A stretch of DNA of 64,000 nucleotides from Chaenocephalus aceratus (taxonomy: Eukaryota; Chordata; Actinopteri; Perciformes; Channichthyidae), in NCBI GenBank assembly GCA_023974075.1, contig CM043798.1:19182441-19246440 (forward strand), given 5' to 3'. Below are positions 1 to 10,790 of this stretch, piece after piece. How positions within the stretch are numbered: the stretch's first letter is position 1; each line of letters starts with the position of its first letter. A model generated the notes under the pieces. The model worked only from the letters and a program-made list of their open reading frames with translations, searched no databases and was not told the DNA's origin. The position numbers and the translations under genes are program-made.

Positions 1-186
1 CGGAGTACTGAAGAAAAGTAGGAGCGGATTGTAGGGCCTACTTCCTATTTATACGGAAGTGAGCCCGGAGGTGGGGCCCACGTCGTAGGTGGGTATGGAA
101 TAAGTCTGTCAGTGCTGCACACGTGCAGTGGGGTTTACCCAATAGCGATAGCCTTAGAGGGCGAAGCCTTATACGAAATAGAACAA
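1..186. other. Unidentified sequence joined to DIRS copy 1
   Basis: Reading on the minus strand, the recombinase reading of copy 1 matches copy 2 down to about position 186 and then departs from it completely. The sequence left of the joint contains a TATA-like TATAAATAGG on the minus strand (near 46-55) but nothing that matches the ITR or internal complementary region of copy 2. It may be the end of a different repeat or a recombination joint. The window edge prevents a decision. Confidence 0.4.
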
Positions 187-555
187 TTGCCTCCACAATC
201 CATTGGGAGAGCCGTTGCTTAGTAACGGGCTTGCCCTTGTGAGGGTTAGCCCAGGACACAAAGAGTTGGTCATTATGACGAAACTCTTTTGATCTGTCCA
301 TAAAGGTGCGTAAAGCACGGACTGGACACAGCAAATCCGGCTGCTGTTCCCCGGAGGGACACAGCGACGGAGGAAATGCCTCAATGTCAATTGGGGTACA
401 TGAACCAACCACCTTTGGTATAAAGGCAGGGTTGGGCTTCAACAACACTCTCGTTTGCCCTGGGGCGAACTGAGTGCATGAAGGATGTACAGATAGTGCA
501 TGCATGTCACTGACCCGCTTGGCGGATGCCAGGGCCAGTAACAGCACTGTCTTGA
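187..555 (-). pseudogene. DIRS tyrosine recombinase, C-terminal fragment (copy 1)
   Basis: The minus-strand reading matches residues about 253-380 of the recombinase of copy 2, including the helix with the first catalytic arginine (SAKR) and the GKPVTKQRLS block. The part carrying the H-x-x-R box and the tyrosine nucleophile is absent because the match stops at about 186. The upstream part is replaced by the insertion at 556-1765. The fragment therefore cannot code for an active recombinase. Confidence 0.8.
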
Positions 556-1765
556 GTAGGGTTGGGTATCGTTTGAATTTCCACGATTCTGATTCCGATT
601 CCGATTCTACTTTTCGATTCCGGTTCTTAACGGTTCTCAATTCCGATTCTTTGAGGGGCAGGGTAAAAAAATGATTAAGTTCTTGTTGAGAAAAACAAGC
701 ATATCTGCCTCAGGCATACCAGGACGAAATGTTTGAACATTTTAAAGCAAAATGCTTCAATCTGGTGCACTTTAAGCAGAATTACTAGAGACTAGATCTA
801 GGGGGTACATAAACACCCATATGAAAAAGATCGGTTTACATTTGAATAGTTAAATAAGTATGTGAGCATAACCAATAACCCATAGCCAATAACAAATACA
901 TGTAACGTATTTTATGTTTGTTGTTCATTCATATCTTATTTTACTTTTATTTATGCATATTTTTTATCTCTCCAGTTTAAAACGATATGTCTGGTTTACT
1001 GTCCTATAGTATACATTGGAATGATTTCAAACCGGTTTTATCCCAATAATTATAAAGGAGTGCCTTGGAAATATGTGTTTACATAAATTGTGATCAAAAC
1101 GTTTGAGACCCACTGAGATAACTTAGACTAAAGTGAACTATCTAAACACTCAGAGTCTTTTACCTCACTGAGCTGTAGTTATCAGCCTCAGTCTGACTGG
1201 AGAGGACTCTCCCTCCACATCATTGTAGAAACATCTTCTTCTTCCGTTAGAGCAGCTAGCACCAGATGCTAATAACAACAGCGCGTACCGGTCTCTCGCT
1301 GCACGCTCACTCGCACTTTGGCTGTGAGCTGCGGGTGCCAGATAAGCCAACATCCCCCATTTTCATCACTTGCAGCGCCCATCGTACAGGGCGAATTAAA
1401 CGTGTAACCGGGTTGAAAAAGGGTGTTACATTTATTTAATTATGAATGTTGTTACATCAAGGCCGAAAATTAGGATGAGGACCAACGGTCAAAACATTTG
1501 TTTTCCCTCCCAGAGCTGTCAGCGCAGTGCCTCCACAGATCTGGCGCCCTAGGCGAACATCTATAATGCCAGTGCAACGGACCGGCTCTGGTCTCAGGTT
1601 ACACTGTAGGAAGTGTAGGTACAACGCTACATTTCCCGCCTCGCCGCAGTCATACAGTAGGCTATGGAGAGCAGCGAGAAACATTTCCTCAGGCATCGAA
1701 AAGCGGAACCGAATTCACATTTTTAAATGATGCCGTGGAATCGAAATGTTGGAACCGGTTCCGAA
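556..1765. mobile_element. hAT-like non-autonomous element inside DIRS copy 1
   Basis: Comparison with copy 2 places this block between two homologous flanks (555 matches about 29529; 1766 matches about 28842). It replaces roughly 690 bp of recombinase sequence instead of simply interrupting it. The left end begins AGGGTTGGGTATCG and runs into a GATTCCGATTCC-type repeat. The right end carries related GAATCG and GGAACCGG motifs. This composition resembles fish hAT-derived elements, but the right terminus is not an inverted copy of the left and I see no 8-bp target duplication, so the class is tentative. The interior holds no recognisable transposase. Confidence 0.5.
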
Positions 1766-2700
1766 CGTGCGCGAGCGTGTCCACGCCTAACGGTGCTTTT
1801 AAATCGCGCATTGGAAAGAACAGCTGACATTGAGCATTTTCTTTTGATGCGAACAGATCTACCGCGGCTCTGCCGTAATGCACCCACAGCTGACTCACAA
1901 TCCTTGGATGGAGAGTCCAGTCTGCATATAGTGGTGCACCTCTTGACAGTAGCTCTGCCCCGAGGTTCATCACTCCCGGTACGTGTGTCGCTCTCAGAGA
2001 GAGGAGACGTCTGCCGCTCCATAAGATCGGTTTGCGTGTCAGCATGTGTAACTGGAGAGAACGCAAACCCCCTTGGCGGTTTATACACGATATTGTGGTC
2101 GTGTTGTCTGTCCTCACGAGGACATGATATCCTCTGAGAAAAGGCAGAAAGCGTTTTAGAGTGAGGAACACCGCTAAAAGCTCCAGGTAATTTATGTGCG
2201 CCCGCTGGAGGTCTCTGTTCCAGAGACCCCTCACCGGACGACCTCCGTAAATACCTCCCCAGCCTGTCAGACATGCGTCCGTGGTGACCACCTTCCGTGA
2301 AAGGACAGCACCCATAGGCACGCCCCGTACTAGAAAAGTCGGGTGCGGCCAGTGACGTAGTGCCATTACGCTTTTCACAGTAACCATTACTTTAGTTTTA
2401 GAACGGCTACTCGGCGCTGAAACTCCCCCATGTGTAAGCGTCCCAGTCGTACGACCAGGATGGCTGACGTCATGAGCCCCAGTAACCGCAGGCATGATCT
2501 GAGGAGAACATGTTTGCGCAGCTGGAAATGAGTGAGACAAGCTCTGAAAGCTTTCACTCTTTCCGTTGACAGGCGGGCTGTAAAGGGCACCGAGTTCAGG
2601 TGTAAACCCAGGAAGAGTACAGTCTGTCTTTCTGTGTTTATTATGAAACCCAGGTTGAGCAGGTGCTTTACGAGAACATTTGTCTACGTAATCTGACTCT
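1766..2700 (-). pseudogene. DIRS RT C-terminal remnant and RNase H domain (copy 1)
   Basis: Minus-strand reading. Around 2700-2390, in two frames, are remnants of the connection region after the reverse transcriptase palm (for example ARLSTERVKAF and LGLMTSAILVV). From about 2340 to 1780 an RNase H domain is readable: TTDACLTGWGG supplies the first aspartate, NYLELLAVF the glutamate, and VRTDNTT the second aspartate. The usual DIRS neighbour sequences ELLSRG and DLFASKENAQC follow. RNase H would remove the RNA strand after reverse transcription. The palm with the YLDD-type active site was not found in any frame, and the frame changes between the RT remnant and RNase H. Confidence 0.75.
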
Positions 2701-3150
2701 GCTCGGCGGGTACTATAGATATAGCCCTCTTTTCTAGAAGTGAGAGAATCTCTCACTCTAGAATATGGGCTGACTCTCCCCGGGCTTGTGAATACAGAAT
2801 GCCCGAGAAGCGAGGGGGGGTGACAGCGAATTGGAGTCTGTAGCCCCGTGTTACTGTTTTGAGAAACCCAAGCAGATGTTGTGAGCATCTTCCACGGTAT
2901 GCTCCTTAGAGCCAGCGGAGATGTCACGTCTCTTACCCTCTGAGTCCCTATTTGTTGTGTTATGGGGCCCTCTAGTGTCTGAACACGGTGGTGCCCCATT
3001 TCGACAATCCCCACCGATACTGCGCATGCGCGTGACGGTGGTGCCTTCACAACCCCAGCAGGCACTGCGCATGCGCGTGACGGTGGTGCCTTCACAGCCC
3101 CAACCGGCACTGCGCGTGACGGTGGTGCCTTCACAGACCCGTCTATAATC
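2701..3150 (-). repeat. 45-bp minisatellite (3 units) and RT-replacing spacer, copy 1
   Basis: Three units of the coding 45-bp repeat lie at about 3009-3149 on the minus strand; the first is shortened. They read approximately VKAPPSRACAVPAGV. The spacer that follows (2701-3008) matches the equivalent spacer of copy 2 (about 27978-28215). The array therefore sat at this place before the two copies separated, and copy 2 later expanded it. Two units carry CTGCGCATGCGCGTG, a GC-palindromic NRF1-like core. Confidence 0.8.
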
Positions 3151-3409
3151 CGCCTTTTGAGAGAAGCCGTAGCTGCTATCAGAAGGGGAACAGTTGACGG
3201 ACTGTTTATTGTTTTTATTGTTTTTCTTTTCATTTTTTTGAGCTGCGCCCTTGGCCTGAAGCCTGGATGCGTCAGCGGAAAATGGTTTATTTTAGAAACA
3301 ACAACAAACTTGTGACATGTGTTTTTGCGGACTTGAGGATGGTGTTGAGGCATCTCTCGAGGCGGAGGGAACACATCTAGAGCTGGGGAACCGTGGACTT
3401 CCAGCTCTG

Positions 3410-5056
3410 TCACAGAGGAGAGAAGGAGGGGCTGTCAGGCTTCTTCTTCCTCGACTGCTGGCCGAAATTCTGGGTCGGCTGCGTCTGGGCTGCGGCCGGG
3501 ACCAGAGATTTTATAGGCCAACTCGCCCTCGTCTCCTGCCTGGGCTGGGGACTCGGGGCGGGCTGCGACCTCTGCTGTTTGGGTATTTTGAACCGAGCAG
3601 GGTTCGAGGCAGCTTGGACGAAGGACTGCCGCTGTGAAGGCAGCGGCTGGACCCTTCGAGGGAGGCAGAGGTGGAGGGCCTCGTCCTCCTTCTTTTTCGA
3701 CTCGCATCTCCTCTGCATGGAGGCGAGAGCGGAGCCGAAAATCCCCTCGGGAACGATGGGCATGTCAAGCACATCCTCCTTTTCCCGGTCCGAGGTTGGT
3801 GAGGTTGAGCCATCTAGCTCTTTCCTGCACCACCATGATCCCCATTGCCTTGCCCGTGGCCTGGACGGCGCAGCGTTGGACACGGAGACAAATGTCTGTG
3901 ACCGCGGCCATTTCATCCAGAACGGCCGGTCCAGGATTGCTCGACAGATCCTCGCAGAGCTCCGCTTGGTATGCGGTTAGCAGTGAGGAAACGTTCAGAG
4001 CCCTGGCGGACAACGCTGCGGCTCTGTAGGACCGTTCAGTCATGGTCGACTGGAATTGGTCCGCCTTCACTGGCAGCATGGGGTTCCTGCTTGGTGACGG
4101 GCCCATCCTCGGTAGGAGGTGGGCTGCCACCAGCGGTTCCATAGGCGGTATGCGGAGCAGGCCGAGCCTCTCCATACCGTCACAGCCTAGGGAGGAGGCA
4201 CCCTGGATTGGGGCCTTGTTGCTAAAGGGCCGGTCTCTCCACGAGACCGACACCTCATCCAACATCTCCGGGAAGACCGGAAGGAGTTGCCTCTTTGTCC
4301 TCGTTGCTTGGGGAAAATGTTTCCCCTCGTAACGGGACCTGGAGGTCTCCTTGGCCATTTCGGGCCACGGATGTCTAGCCTGGACGCGGCACGCTGACAC
4401 ACGGCCTGCAGGTCCATGCTCAGACAGGGCGAAGCTGGTGTGCTATCGCCCGGGAGAGCAGCCATCGCTCCCGGCTTTGCAGCTTGAGCCGATGACATGA
4501 AGATATCGTCTTCTTGCTCATCCGAATCAGACAGGAGGAGCTCAGAGGCATCCTCTTCGTCCTCCATGTAATCTAATTCCAGGACATCCTCCGCGGGCGA
4601 AACCATGGTGAGGTCTAGCCGGGAGCCCCAGCTTGGTAAAGCGTGGGGCTCCGTTCCCGCGTCTCTTGCCGCCACCGGGTCCCAGCCTGACACAGCGCGG
4701 GACTCTGGTTCTGCAGCTGCCGCTGTTGATGAGCCCCAGACCGACACAGTGCGGGGCTCAATCTCTGCGGCTGACGCCCCCGCGTCTTTATTGCCAGCCG
4801 GCAAATCAACGGACATGAGGGGGTCCTGTCCCGACAAGCTAGCTTGGCGTGCTAACCGTCGGCGGATGCTCTTTATGGTGAAACGGGCACAATGCCCGCA
4901 CGAGCTGGGGTTGTCAATAGCCTCCTGGGCGTGTTCCAGCCTGTGGCAGGACGAGCAGACCTGGTGTGAGTCTGTGCCTGATATTTTCAACCCGCAGCCG
5001 CAGAGTCGAGCCTCCGAGTCCCTGACTCCTCTGGTGTGAGGGAGAGAGGCGTCCAT
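3410..5056 (-). pseudogene. DIRS gag-like protein (copy 1, frameshifted)
   Basis: The gag-like frame starts with MDASLPH at 5056 and continues to about 3410 through at least two frameshifts. The N-terminal 65 residues carry a cysteine cluster (CGCG, CSSC, CGHC) that probably binds zinc. An acidic stretch (DYMEDEEDASE, DSDEQEDD) follows, then a conserved middle region and a basic, Gln/Pro-rich tail ending SFSPL. Relative to copy 2, a C is missing in a CCC run near 4372 (ACATCCGTGG against ACATCCCGTGG), which moves the frame, and a second shift lies near 3800. DIRS gag proteins are thought to coat the RNA. Apart from these shifts the reading is well preserved. Confidence 0.8.
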
Positions 5057-5515
5057 CTTGTTCGCCGCGTGGCGTGGAGAGGACCCGCTCGTAACAGGTA
5101 CGTCGTCGAGAAAAAAGTGTTACCAACCTGTCTTTAATCCGGAGAAAAAAGGACGGTGTAGGTCTTTTTTCTCAAAGAATATTAACTGGTGTGTTAATAT
5201 TCTTTTAATCCTTTCCTCCGTGAGAAAGAGAAAAGAGAAAACGTCCTTGCTACCGTGGTGTCGGTAGTGAGGGAAAGCAAGCTAGTGACAGGTGTGTTGC
5301 TAGCTTGAAAAAATCAAAACCTTACCTTAATTCCCGAGGAAGAAACGGCGAGGTCGATTATAATACTAACTGGTGTGTTAGTATTAGCAGTCTTCTTGCG
5401 AAGCAGGAAGGGTAGCCGGCGAGCGCCCGTCGACCGAAGTTAGCTTTGGTTCAGTCTGTGGACTGTTAAGCTAGCCCGGCTACCATAGAGATGTGCTCTG
5501 AAGCGAGAAGAGGTG
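5057..5515 (-). promoter_or_regulatory. Structured 5' leader of DIRS copy 1 (three ACACC-loop hairpins)
   Basis: Between the ITR and gag are three hairpins whose minus-strand loops read ACACCA, ACACCT and ACACCA: 5361-5386 (10-bp perfect stem), 5278-5307 (12-bp stem with two A-C mismatches in the RNA sense), and 5174-5205 (13-bp perfect stem). A 9-bp outer stem pairs 5411-5419 with 5476-5484. The same four structures occur at matching places in copy 2. A role in translation, packaging or dimerisation of the element RNA is conceivable but not shown. Confidence 0.75.
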
Positions 5516-5665
5516 TTTGAATGACGCATGCGACGTAGCGCAAGCTACTTATAGGGGGTGGATTCCCTGACGCTGACGTCAAGATCACCAGCCAATCAGG
5601 ATTGGCGTAATGAGATTGATGCTTCTGTTTGCTCCGCGATGAGGCGCATCCCATAGTGAGACATC
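5516..5665 (-). repeat. Left ITR of DIRS copy 1
   Basis: This 150-bp block is the near-identical reverse complement of the left ITR of copy 2 (24886-25035). It has the same CCAAT boxes, TGACGTCA site and TATAAG box on the minus strand. Outside it, 5666-5690 is the unpaired left extension ending in GAATGAGAACT, which in copy 2 is reproduced in the internal complementary region. This fixes the element end at 5690. Confidence 0.85.
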
Positions 5666-5690
5666 GAATGGAGTGTTATGAATGAGAACT

Positions 5691-7077
5691 CTGTGTGTAA
5701 AAAGACGATCCACAAGCAGAGATTTGAGATCCACAAGCGCATTTTTGGTCGACAAAACAAAATCGATTCACAAATGCCTGATCGAAAGTTGTAAATGTTA
5801 AAGAGATATTCAAAGATCTTTTTTTATTTGTAAAAATATTTTACGTATTTGCAGATCCTTTTTACATTTGCAAATGTATTTGTGAGTTTGCAAATCTTTT
5901 AAATGCATTTGTGGATGGTGTTTTACATTTACAAATCACATATTTACACACAAATTATTTTTATGGTCACACAAATAATTAGACATATCTATGACTATGC
6001 CCATAGCCAGGCCTCGCTACATGTACAACTCCTTGCTTACAACATGTTATGTGTGTTTGCCACACACTGCTGTTTATGCTTTGCTCACCAGGTGTCACTC
6101 TTTGCCCATTGCACATTTTACACTGCTGAGTACATTGCATAGGATCTGTCACATTATCTGTTACATGTAATACATTTCATTCAATAAAATACAGTGTAAA
6201 CACCTTATGTGAACATGTAGCACATGAAGCTATAGCAAGCCACCTTTCCCACAAATACCACAAGCATCAGAATAATAACTCTTATCATAAATCTGCCTTG
6301 TTGACACAACAGGGCGTCTGTGTTGAGCGAAACACAGAGCTATTTAGCTTACATTGCTGCATAGCTTGAGGAACAACACGGCAACAATCAAATGTTCACA
6401 CCTGTGCAGTTAGAAAAAAAAAAGGCTGTAAAACTATGATTTAGTTATTACACTAAGAGAACTGAATGTCTGGCATGTCACACATCCTGACAACCAGAAA
6501 CCAGTTGTAGAAAGCAAATGATAAAGCAAGCTTGAGGAATGTGTTATCCAACTTTAATTTATAGTGTTGGAGACATTGTCAGTGCACAAAATATGTTTTC
6601 TTGTTCAAACTGGAAACACCAGCATCATGTTTGGAGTGTTGCATGATGACAAAATGACTTCAGAAAACCAAAAATCTGTACCTCCACCCATTCATTTAGC
6701 AGAGGTTAAGGTTTTCCAGATGTTTCAAGTGCGTCCGTACGCTGAGCCTCATCCTGCGCTTAGCTCAGGCTGGTAAATTGGACATGTCACGAGGTCAAAG
6801 ATGCTCCCTTGTTTTTGCAGAGATGATTTAGAGGACACACACACACACAGGAGAGGTGATGCAGTACATGTGTATGTGAGCTGTTATACTATCTGACTCT
6901 TAACTTGTGCGTGAGCCCCAGTGATTGAAAGCGAACACACACGGAGCAGGTTTGGGGTTTCAGACGCTTTAATCAAACCTCATCAGCTGAGCTCTGGGGC
7001 TTGACGGTTGACTCCAGCCATTTATTCCACCCTGGTGGGAGTTGAAACAACACAGTAAGATACATAAGAAGCAATGC
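5691..7077. other. Intergenic; no gene seen
   Basis: AT-rich DNA without a supported gene. Positions about 5740-5960 contain a degenerate repeated motif (ACATTTGCAAATGTATTTGTGAG and relatives, partly self-complementary) that could be an old MITE. The rest shows no structure I can name. Confidence 0.5.
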
Positions 7078-7168
7078 AATGTGTGTGTGTGGTGTGTGTG
7101 GTGTGTGTGTGTGTGGTGTGTGTGTGTGTGTGTGTGGTGTGTTGGTGTGTGTGTGTGTGTGTGTGTGA
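7078..7168. repeat. (GT)n microsatellite
   Basis: GT repeat with several GG interruptions (GTGTGGTGTG). Reading frames across it are low-complexity and do not code. Confidence 0.95.
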
Positions 7169-7216
7169 CAGGTCCAGTGCCTCCAACCAGGTAATGAGCC
7201 AGAAAAAATATATTAA

Positions 7217-7702
7217 AGGTCCCCTGTTATACTCTTTTTCATCAATATATTATAAGTCTCAGATATATACAAAACATGTCTCGGAAGTGTTTGGTTCGAA
7301 ACACCAAACAGATCACCCATTGTAGCATCCCATAAACCCCTCTGTTTCAGCCCTGTTTCAAAAGTGCTGATTCTGTCTGTTACTTTAGATGAAAATAAGG
7401 AGCCACTCCCAACGCCCCTCTGCAAGATATTTGGTTAAAAAGAACACAATATTGCTCTAGGAGGAGATTCAGGTAATAAGGTGGGGGGGGGGCGGGGGTT
7501 ACCTTGGTTGGTGATGGCTAATGGTTACACGAGCCAAAAAATCGTTATGACATCATAAAGGGGCCAATCTGATCAGCTCATTTTCAGACAGGTTTTTGTA
7601 TAAATGGATCAGGATCAGTATTTCTGAAACATTCAGCATCTCTTAACACACATGTTTATGTATAAAATATATGAAAACTGGATTTTGCATAATAGGTGAC
7701 CT
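7217..7702. mobile_element. MITE flanked by TTAA
   Basis: The ends are imperfect inverted repeats, AGGTCCCCTGTTAT and ATAATAGGTGACCT, each flanked by TTAA (7213-7216 and 7703-7706). The 486-bp interior has no coding potential. The terminal sequence looks like a common teleost MITE. A TTAA duplication fits piggyBac-type mobilisation, but the terminal bases are not typical of it, so the superfamily stays open. Confidence 0.65.
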
Positions 7703-7706
7703 TTAA

Positions 7707-10620
7707 AACACAAAAGTATTATAAGGTCTGCTGTTTGAAAGGACACAGCTATTAGTGGATTCAAATAAAGTGATACCATATTTTTATAGTACATGTTGCA
7801 TGTTTTCTTGCGGTTTGTATGTAACTCCAGCATAGTAGTAATGAGTGAGGGCCGGCTGCAGTACCTGAGGATTGGGTTACATGAGCTGTCTGTCAGCACA
7901 GACAGAATGAGCCCCCTCGGGACAGAAACAGACAAAGTGATGTTCACGCCGCACAGATGTCAAATACTATTAAGAAGATATCCCTCACATTTGTTTAGGG
8001 AGTTTGGTCCACCAAATGGGCGAGAGTTTGACACTAGATACCTTTTAGAATTCAAAGGAATGTTTTGTGAAGTTTGCTTGATTTGTGTGTAAGTGACAAC
8101 TTTAGTGACAGCTAGTGAATCCATCCATTTTCTATATACACTTTTCGCGTTGAGGGTCGCAGGAGGGCGAGAATTACAACCCCTGGCAGCTCAGTTTATC
8201 ACAGGGATGACACACGAAGACAAACAAGCTACAGACAACAAGTAAGAGTACTAACCTCTATCTGTCTGTGTGGAGTTTTATGTTTGTGGACTGTGTACCA
8301 CTGAGTACTAGGTCTCCACTCTGAGTCTGAAGACAGAAAATGAGCTTCAAACTTTTACAATGATTGAAAAAAGAAATTATAAAGCAAAAGCAAATCATTC
8401 TGCCAAATGTGTAAAATCAGATTAACAGTCTTGATAAACCCTTAAAGCTTGGATTGATGAAAAACGCGAAATAAAAGTCAGATATAAGCTATTAATGTGA
8501 AGTCTGGATAACCCTGACATTTAAGAATACACATGACCAAGTCAGAGATAACATTTCAAATGTTAAGGGTTATTTATTTTTCTACATTATCTGATTACTT
8601 AGGGTTATTACTGTACCTCAAATGAACCTTTATTGTGATGTAATCATTTAATGAATAGCTTAATATCGAATTACTCGACATGTATCCTTCTGTTTCCTTT
8701 TGCTCTCAGCCGTTCCCCTTCTTTGTTCTGTGTACAAGCACGTAAGAACATGTGTGTTGGTGAGAGATTGCACGGAAGTGTTTCTTGAACACACCTCATT
8801 TGACTAAAGGCTGCTATCACTGAAGCATTATCTACCACTCAACATATCATGAGTTACAGCTTCACCAATATTGACACAGCTCTTTCTACTGAAAGAGGAG
8901 GCAGCTCTAATAGATGCCAAACAGGTCACAGCCTATTAAGGCTGTATAATACAGCAGGAAGGATTCAGGAGAGAGGCTGACCCGCCCATTTTTATCCAAA
9001 AAACGTTGTAACTTAATCCTTACTTGATGAGGCATGTTAGCTGATACAGAGGGGAAATTACACCTGAAAATGAAATTGAGTGTTTCAAAAACAGTGCTTA
9101 CAACTCAAAACTTCTGTTTGTTCAAAAGGAGTATACAGAAGAGTTGTTTTTGTTAATTTGTTGCCAACTACTACCATTCAAACACTTTAGAGTTTAGACA
9201 TCCATAACAGCAAGAATGGTATTGAATTATATATTCAAAATGTTCTTTTTTACAATCGGGGGTATGTCGGGGACACTGTAGGATCGCGACACAAATTACA
9301 TTAAAAAAGAAATCAGTGTACAAAAGCAAGCAAAACATATATGAGTATTCCACAAACCCACTTGGCCTGGTGAAAGCTTTGCGTACCTGTTGGATCTTTA
9401 CATTTCTTTTAAATAATAGAATCAATTATGAACTTCTAACACAAAGTATTTTGATTTATTTTTTATATTTATATTCAATATTCAATATTTTTCCAAGAAC
9501 AAAATCCTCCCTTGCTTCTCACCTTTTTTTCCTTACAGTATGTGATAGCTAATTTGAAGTCTTTAGTTTTGAAATGTCTTTCAGTCACCTTACATGTACT
9601 GTAAAGCCTTCAAGAAATGTTTATATCATTATTATTCTGTGACATTTGAGAGGCTAGATGAAAAAAAATCAAATCAAATAAATGAATCAAATATGACAAA
9701 TAATCGCTTGTTGCTGTCTTAAATTATGTGTCATACTCGAATGGATGACGTGCCACATTCCGAGTTTCATTTTCACCCGAAGTATTAAAGTCAGAGTTCT
9801 CTGTTAAGGATCACTGACAAGGTCACCTCCACATATAGATCATCAATTATGATCTGACAGTCACTGAAACCAACACATCCTGCTCTACAAGAACTCGCCC
9901 CTAGTTGGTGTAACACAAACAGAGTTGTGTCTCAAGGGGAAGACCAAGACACATTTGACTTTTACGAACAGGACCCTGGAGGATGCGTCTCCAGAGAGGG
10001 CTCTTAGTCCAGAGAGGGCTGTAGTGGTTTTTGACTTCAAGGACTGGAAGCCTCCCTCCTGTCTGCTGTTTCAGTCGTTCCCACAGCAATAATGGATGCA
10101 AATGAGAATTGATTAGGAGACGCTGGCAGGTTGACTCCTTTGCTTTCTCCTGGTGAAGGATGGATGATGCTCCATGACCGCTAACTGCTTGCTGTTTTAC
10201 TCATGCCTTATTCATATTCTTATTCTTACATTTATTCTCATAATCTTATTTTTGTACATAATATGAGAGGTCCTACACCACCATTGTGAGTTGGGGTTTC
10301 ACAACTAGACCTGAATCACATCTTGGCAGTCAGAAGGTTCCCAGTCAGGAAGGAGGTCGAATCATCTTCCCTGTTTTACATTTTGAGCCCATACAAATCC
10401 ACAAGAACATAGTTTTGTGTGACCTTGGGTTTACTGCTTCTGCTGACAAATTATGCTGACATCCTGAGCACTTAGTTCTCATTTGGAAAGGGTGGTTGAC
10501 TGGTAACAGCAAAGGGAGGCATACAAAAAAAGCACTACCTCAGACATGTGCAGAAGCAATCAAAGAGTCGAGGGAGGATGGTAACCTTTCAAATGGGAAT
10601 TTATAGAATTAGAAGAATTG
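7707..10620. other. Intergenic; no gene seen
   Basis: No supported gene. Around 8118-8220 a fragment reading CATCCATTTTCTATATACAC followed by GGGTCGCAGGAGGG resembles the tail of a dispersed fish LINE or SINE. The remainder is AT-rich unique-looking DNA. Confidence 0.4.
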
Positions 10621-10629
10621 GGAGGGATG

Positions 10630-10790
10630 AAACCCTCTTTAATGGTCACACGCAGAGCACACAGTGAAATGTGTTCTCTGCATTTAACCCATCCTAGTAC
10701 CAGGAGTCTAGTACTATGAGTACTAGGAGTCTAGTACTAGGAGCAGTGGGCAGCTATTGAACAGCGCCCTTAGGCAGAGAAAGAGCGTGT
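10630..10790. repeat. Dispersed fish repeat fragment
   Basis: The stretch containing AGTGAAATGTGTTCTCTGC and TTTAACCCATCCTAGTACC resembles a short dispersed repeat common in teleost genomes. This is recognised from general familiarity only. It includes a small internal duplication of CTAGTACTAGGAG-like units (about 10703-10744). I could not define its ends. Confidence 0.4.

Larger units (their letters stand above)
187..5690 (-). mobile_element. DIRS-type tyrosine-recombinase retrotransposon, copy 1 (broken)
   Basis: This is a minus-strand relative of the complete copy at 24860-30523. Its left terminus is at 5690 and it keeps the 150-bp ITR, the hairpin leader, gag, a short 45-bp repeat array, RNase H and the C-terminal half of the recombinase. 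It has lost its right end (internal complementary region and right ITR) at about 186 and is interrupted by foreign DNA at about 556-1765. DIRS elements replicate through an RNA and a circular DNA and integrate with a tyrosine recombinase, so no target duplication is expected. Frameshifts in gag and the absence of the reverse transcriptase core show that it cannot act alone. Confidence 0.85.

Noticed and set aside
3317..4332. Several overlapping plus-strand open frames at 3317-5039
   Set aside because: They are antisense shadows of the minus-strand gag and its GC-rich tail in DIRS copy 1.
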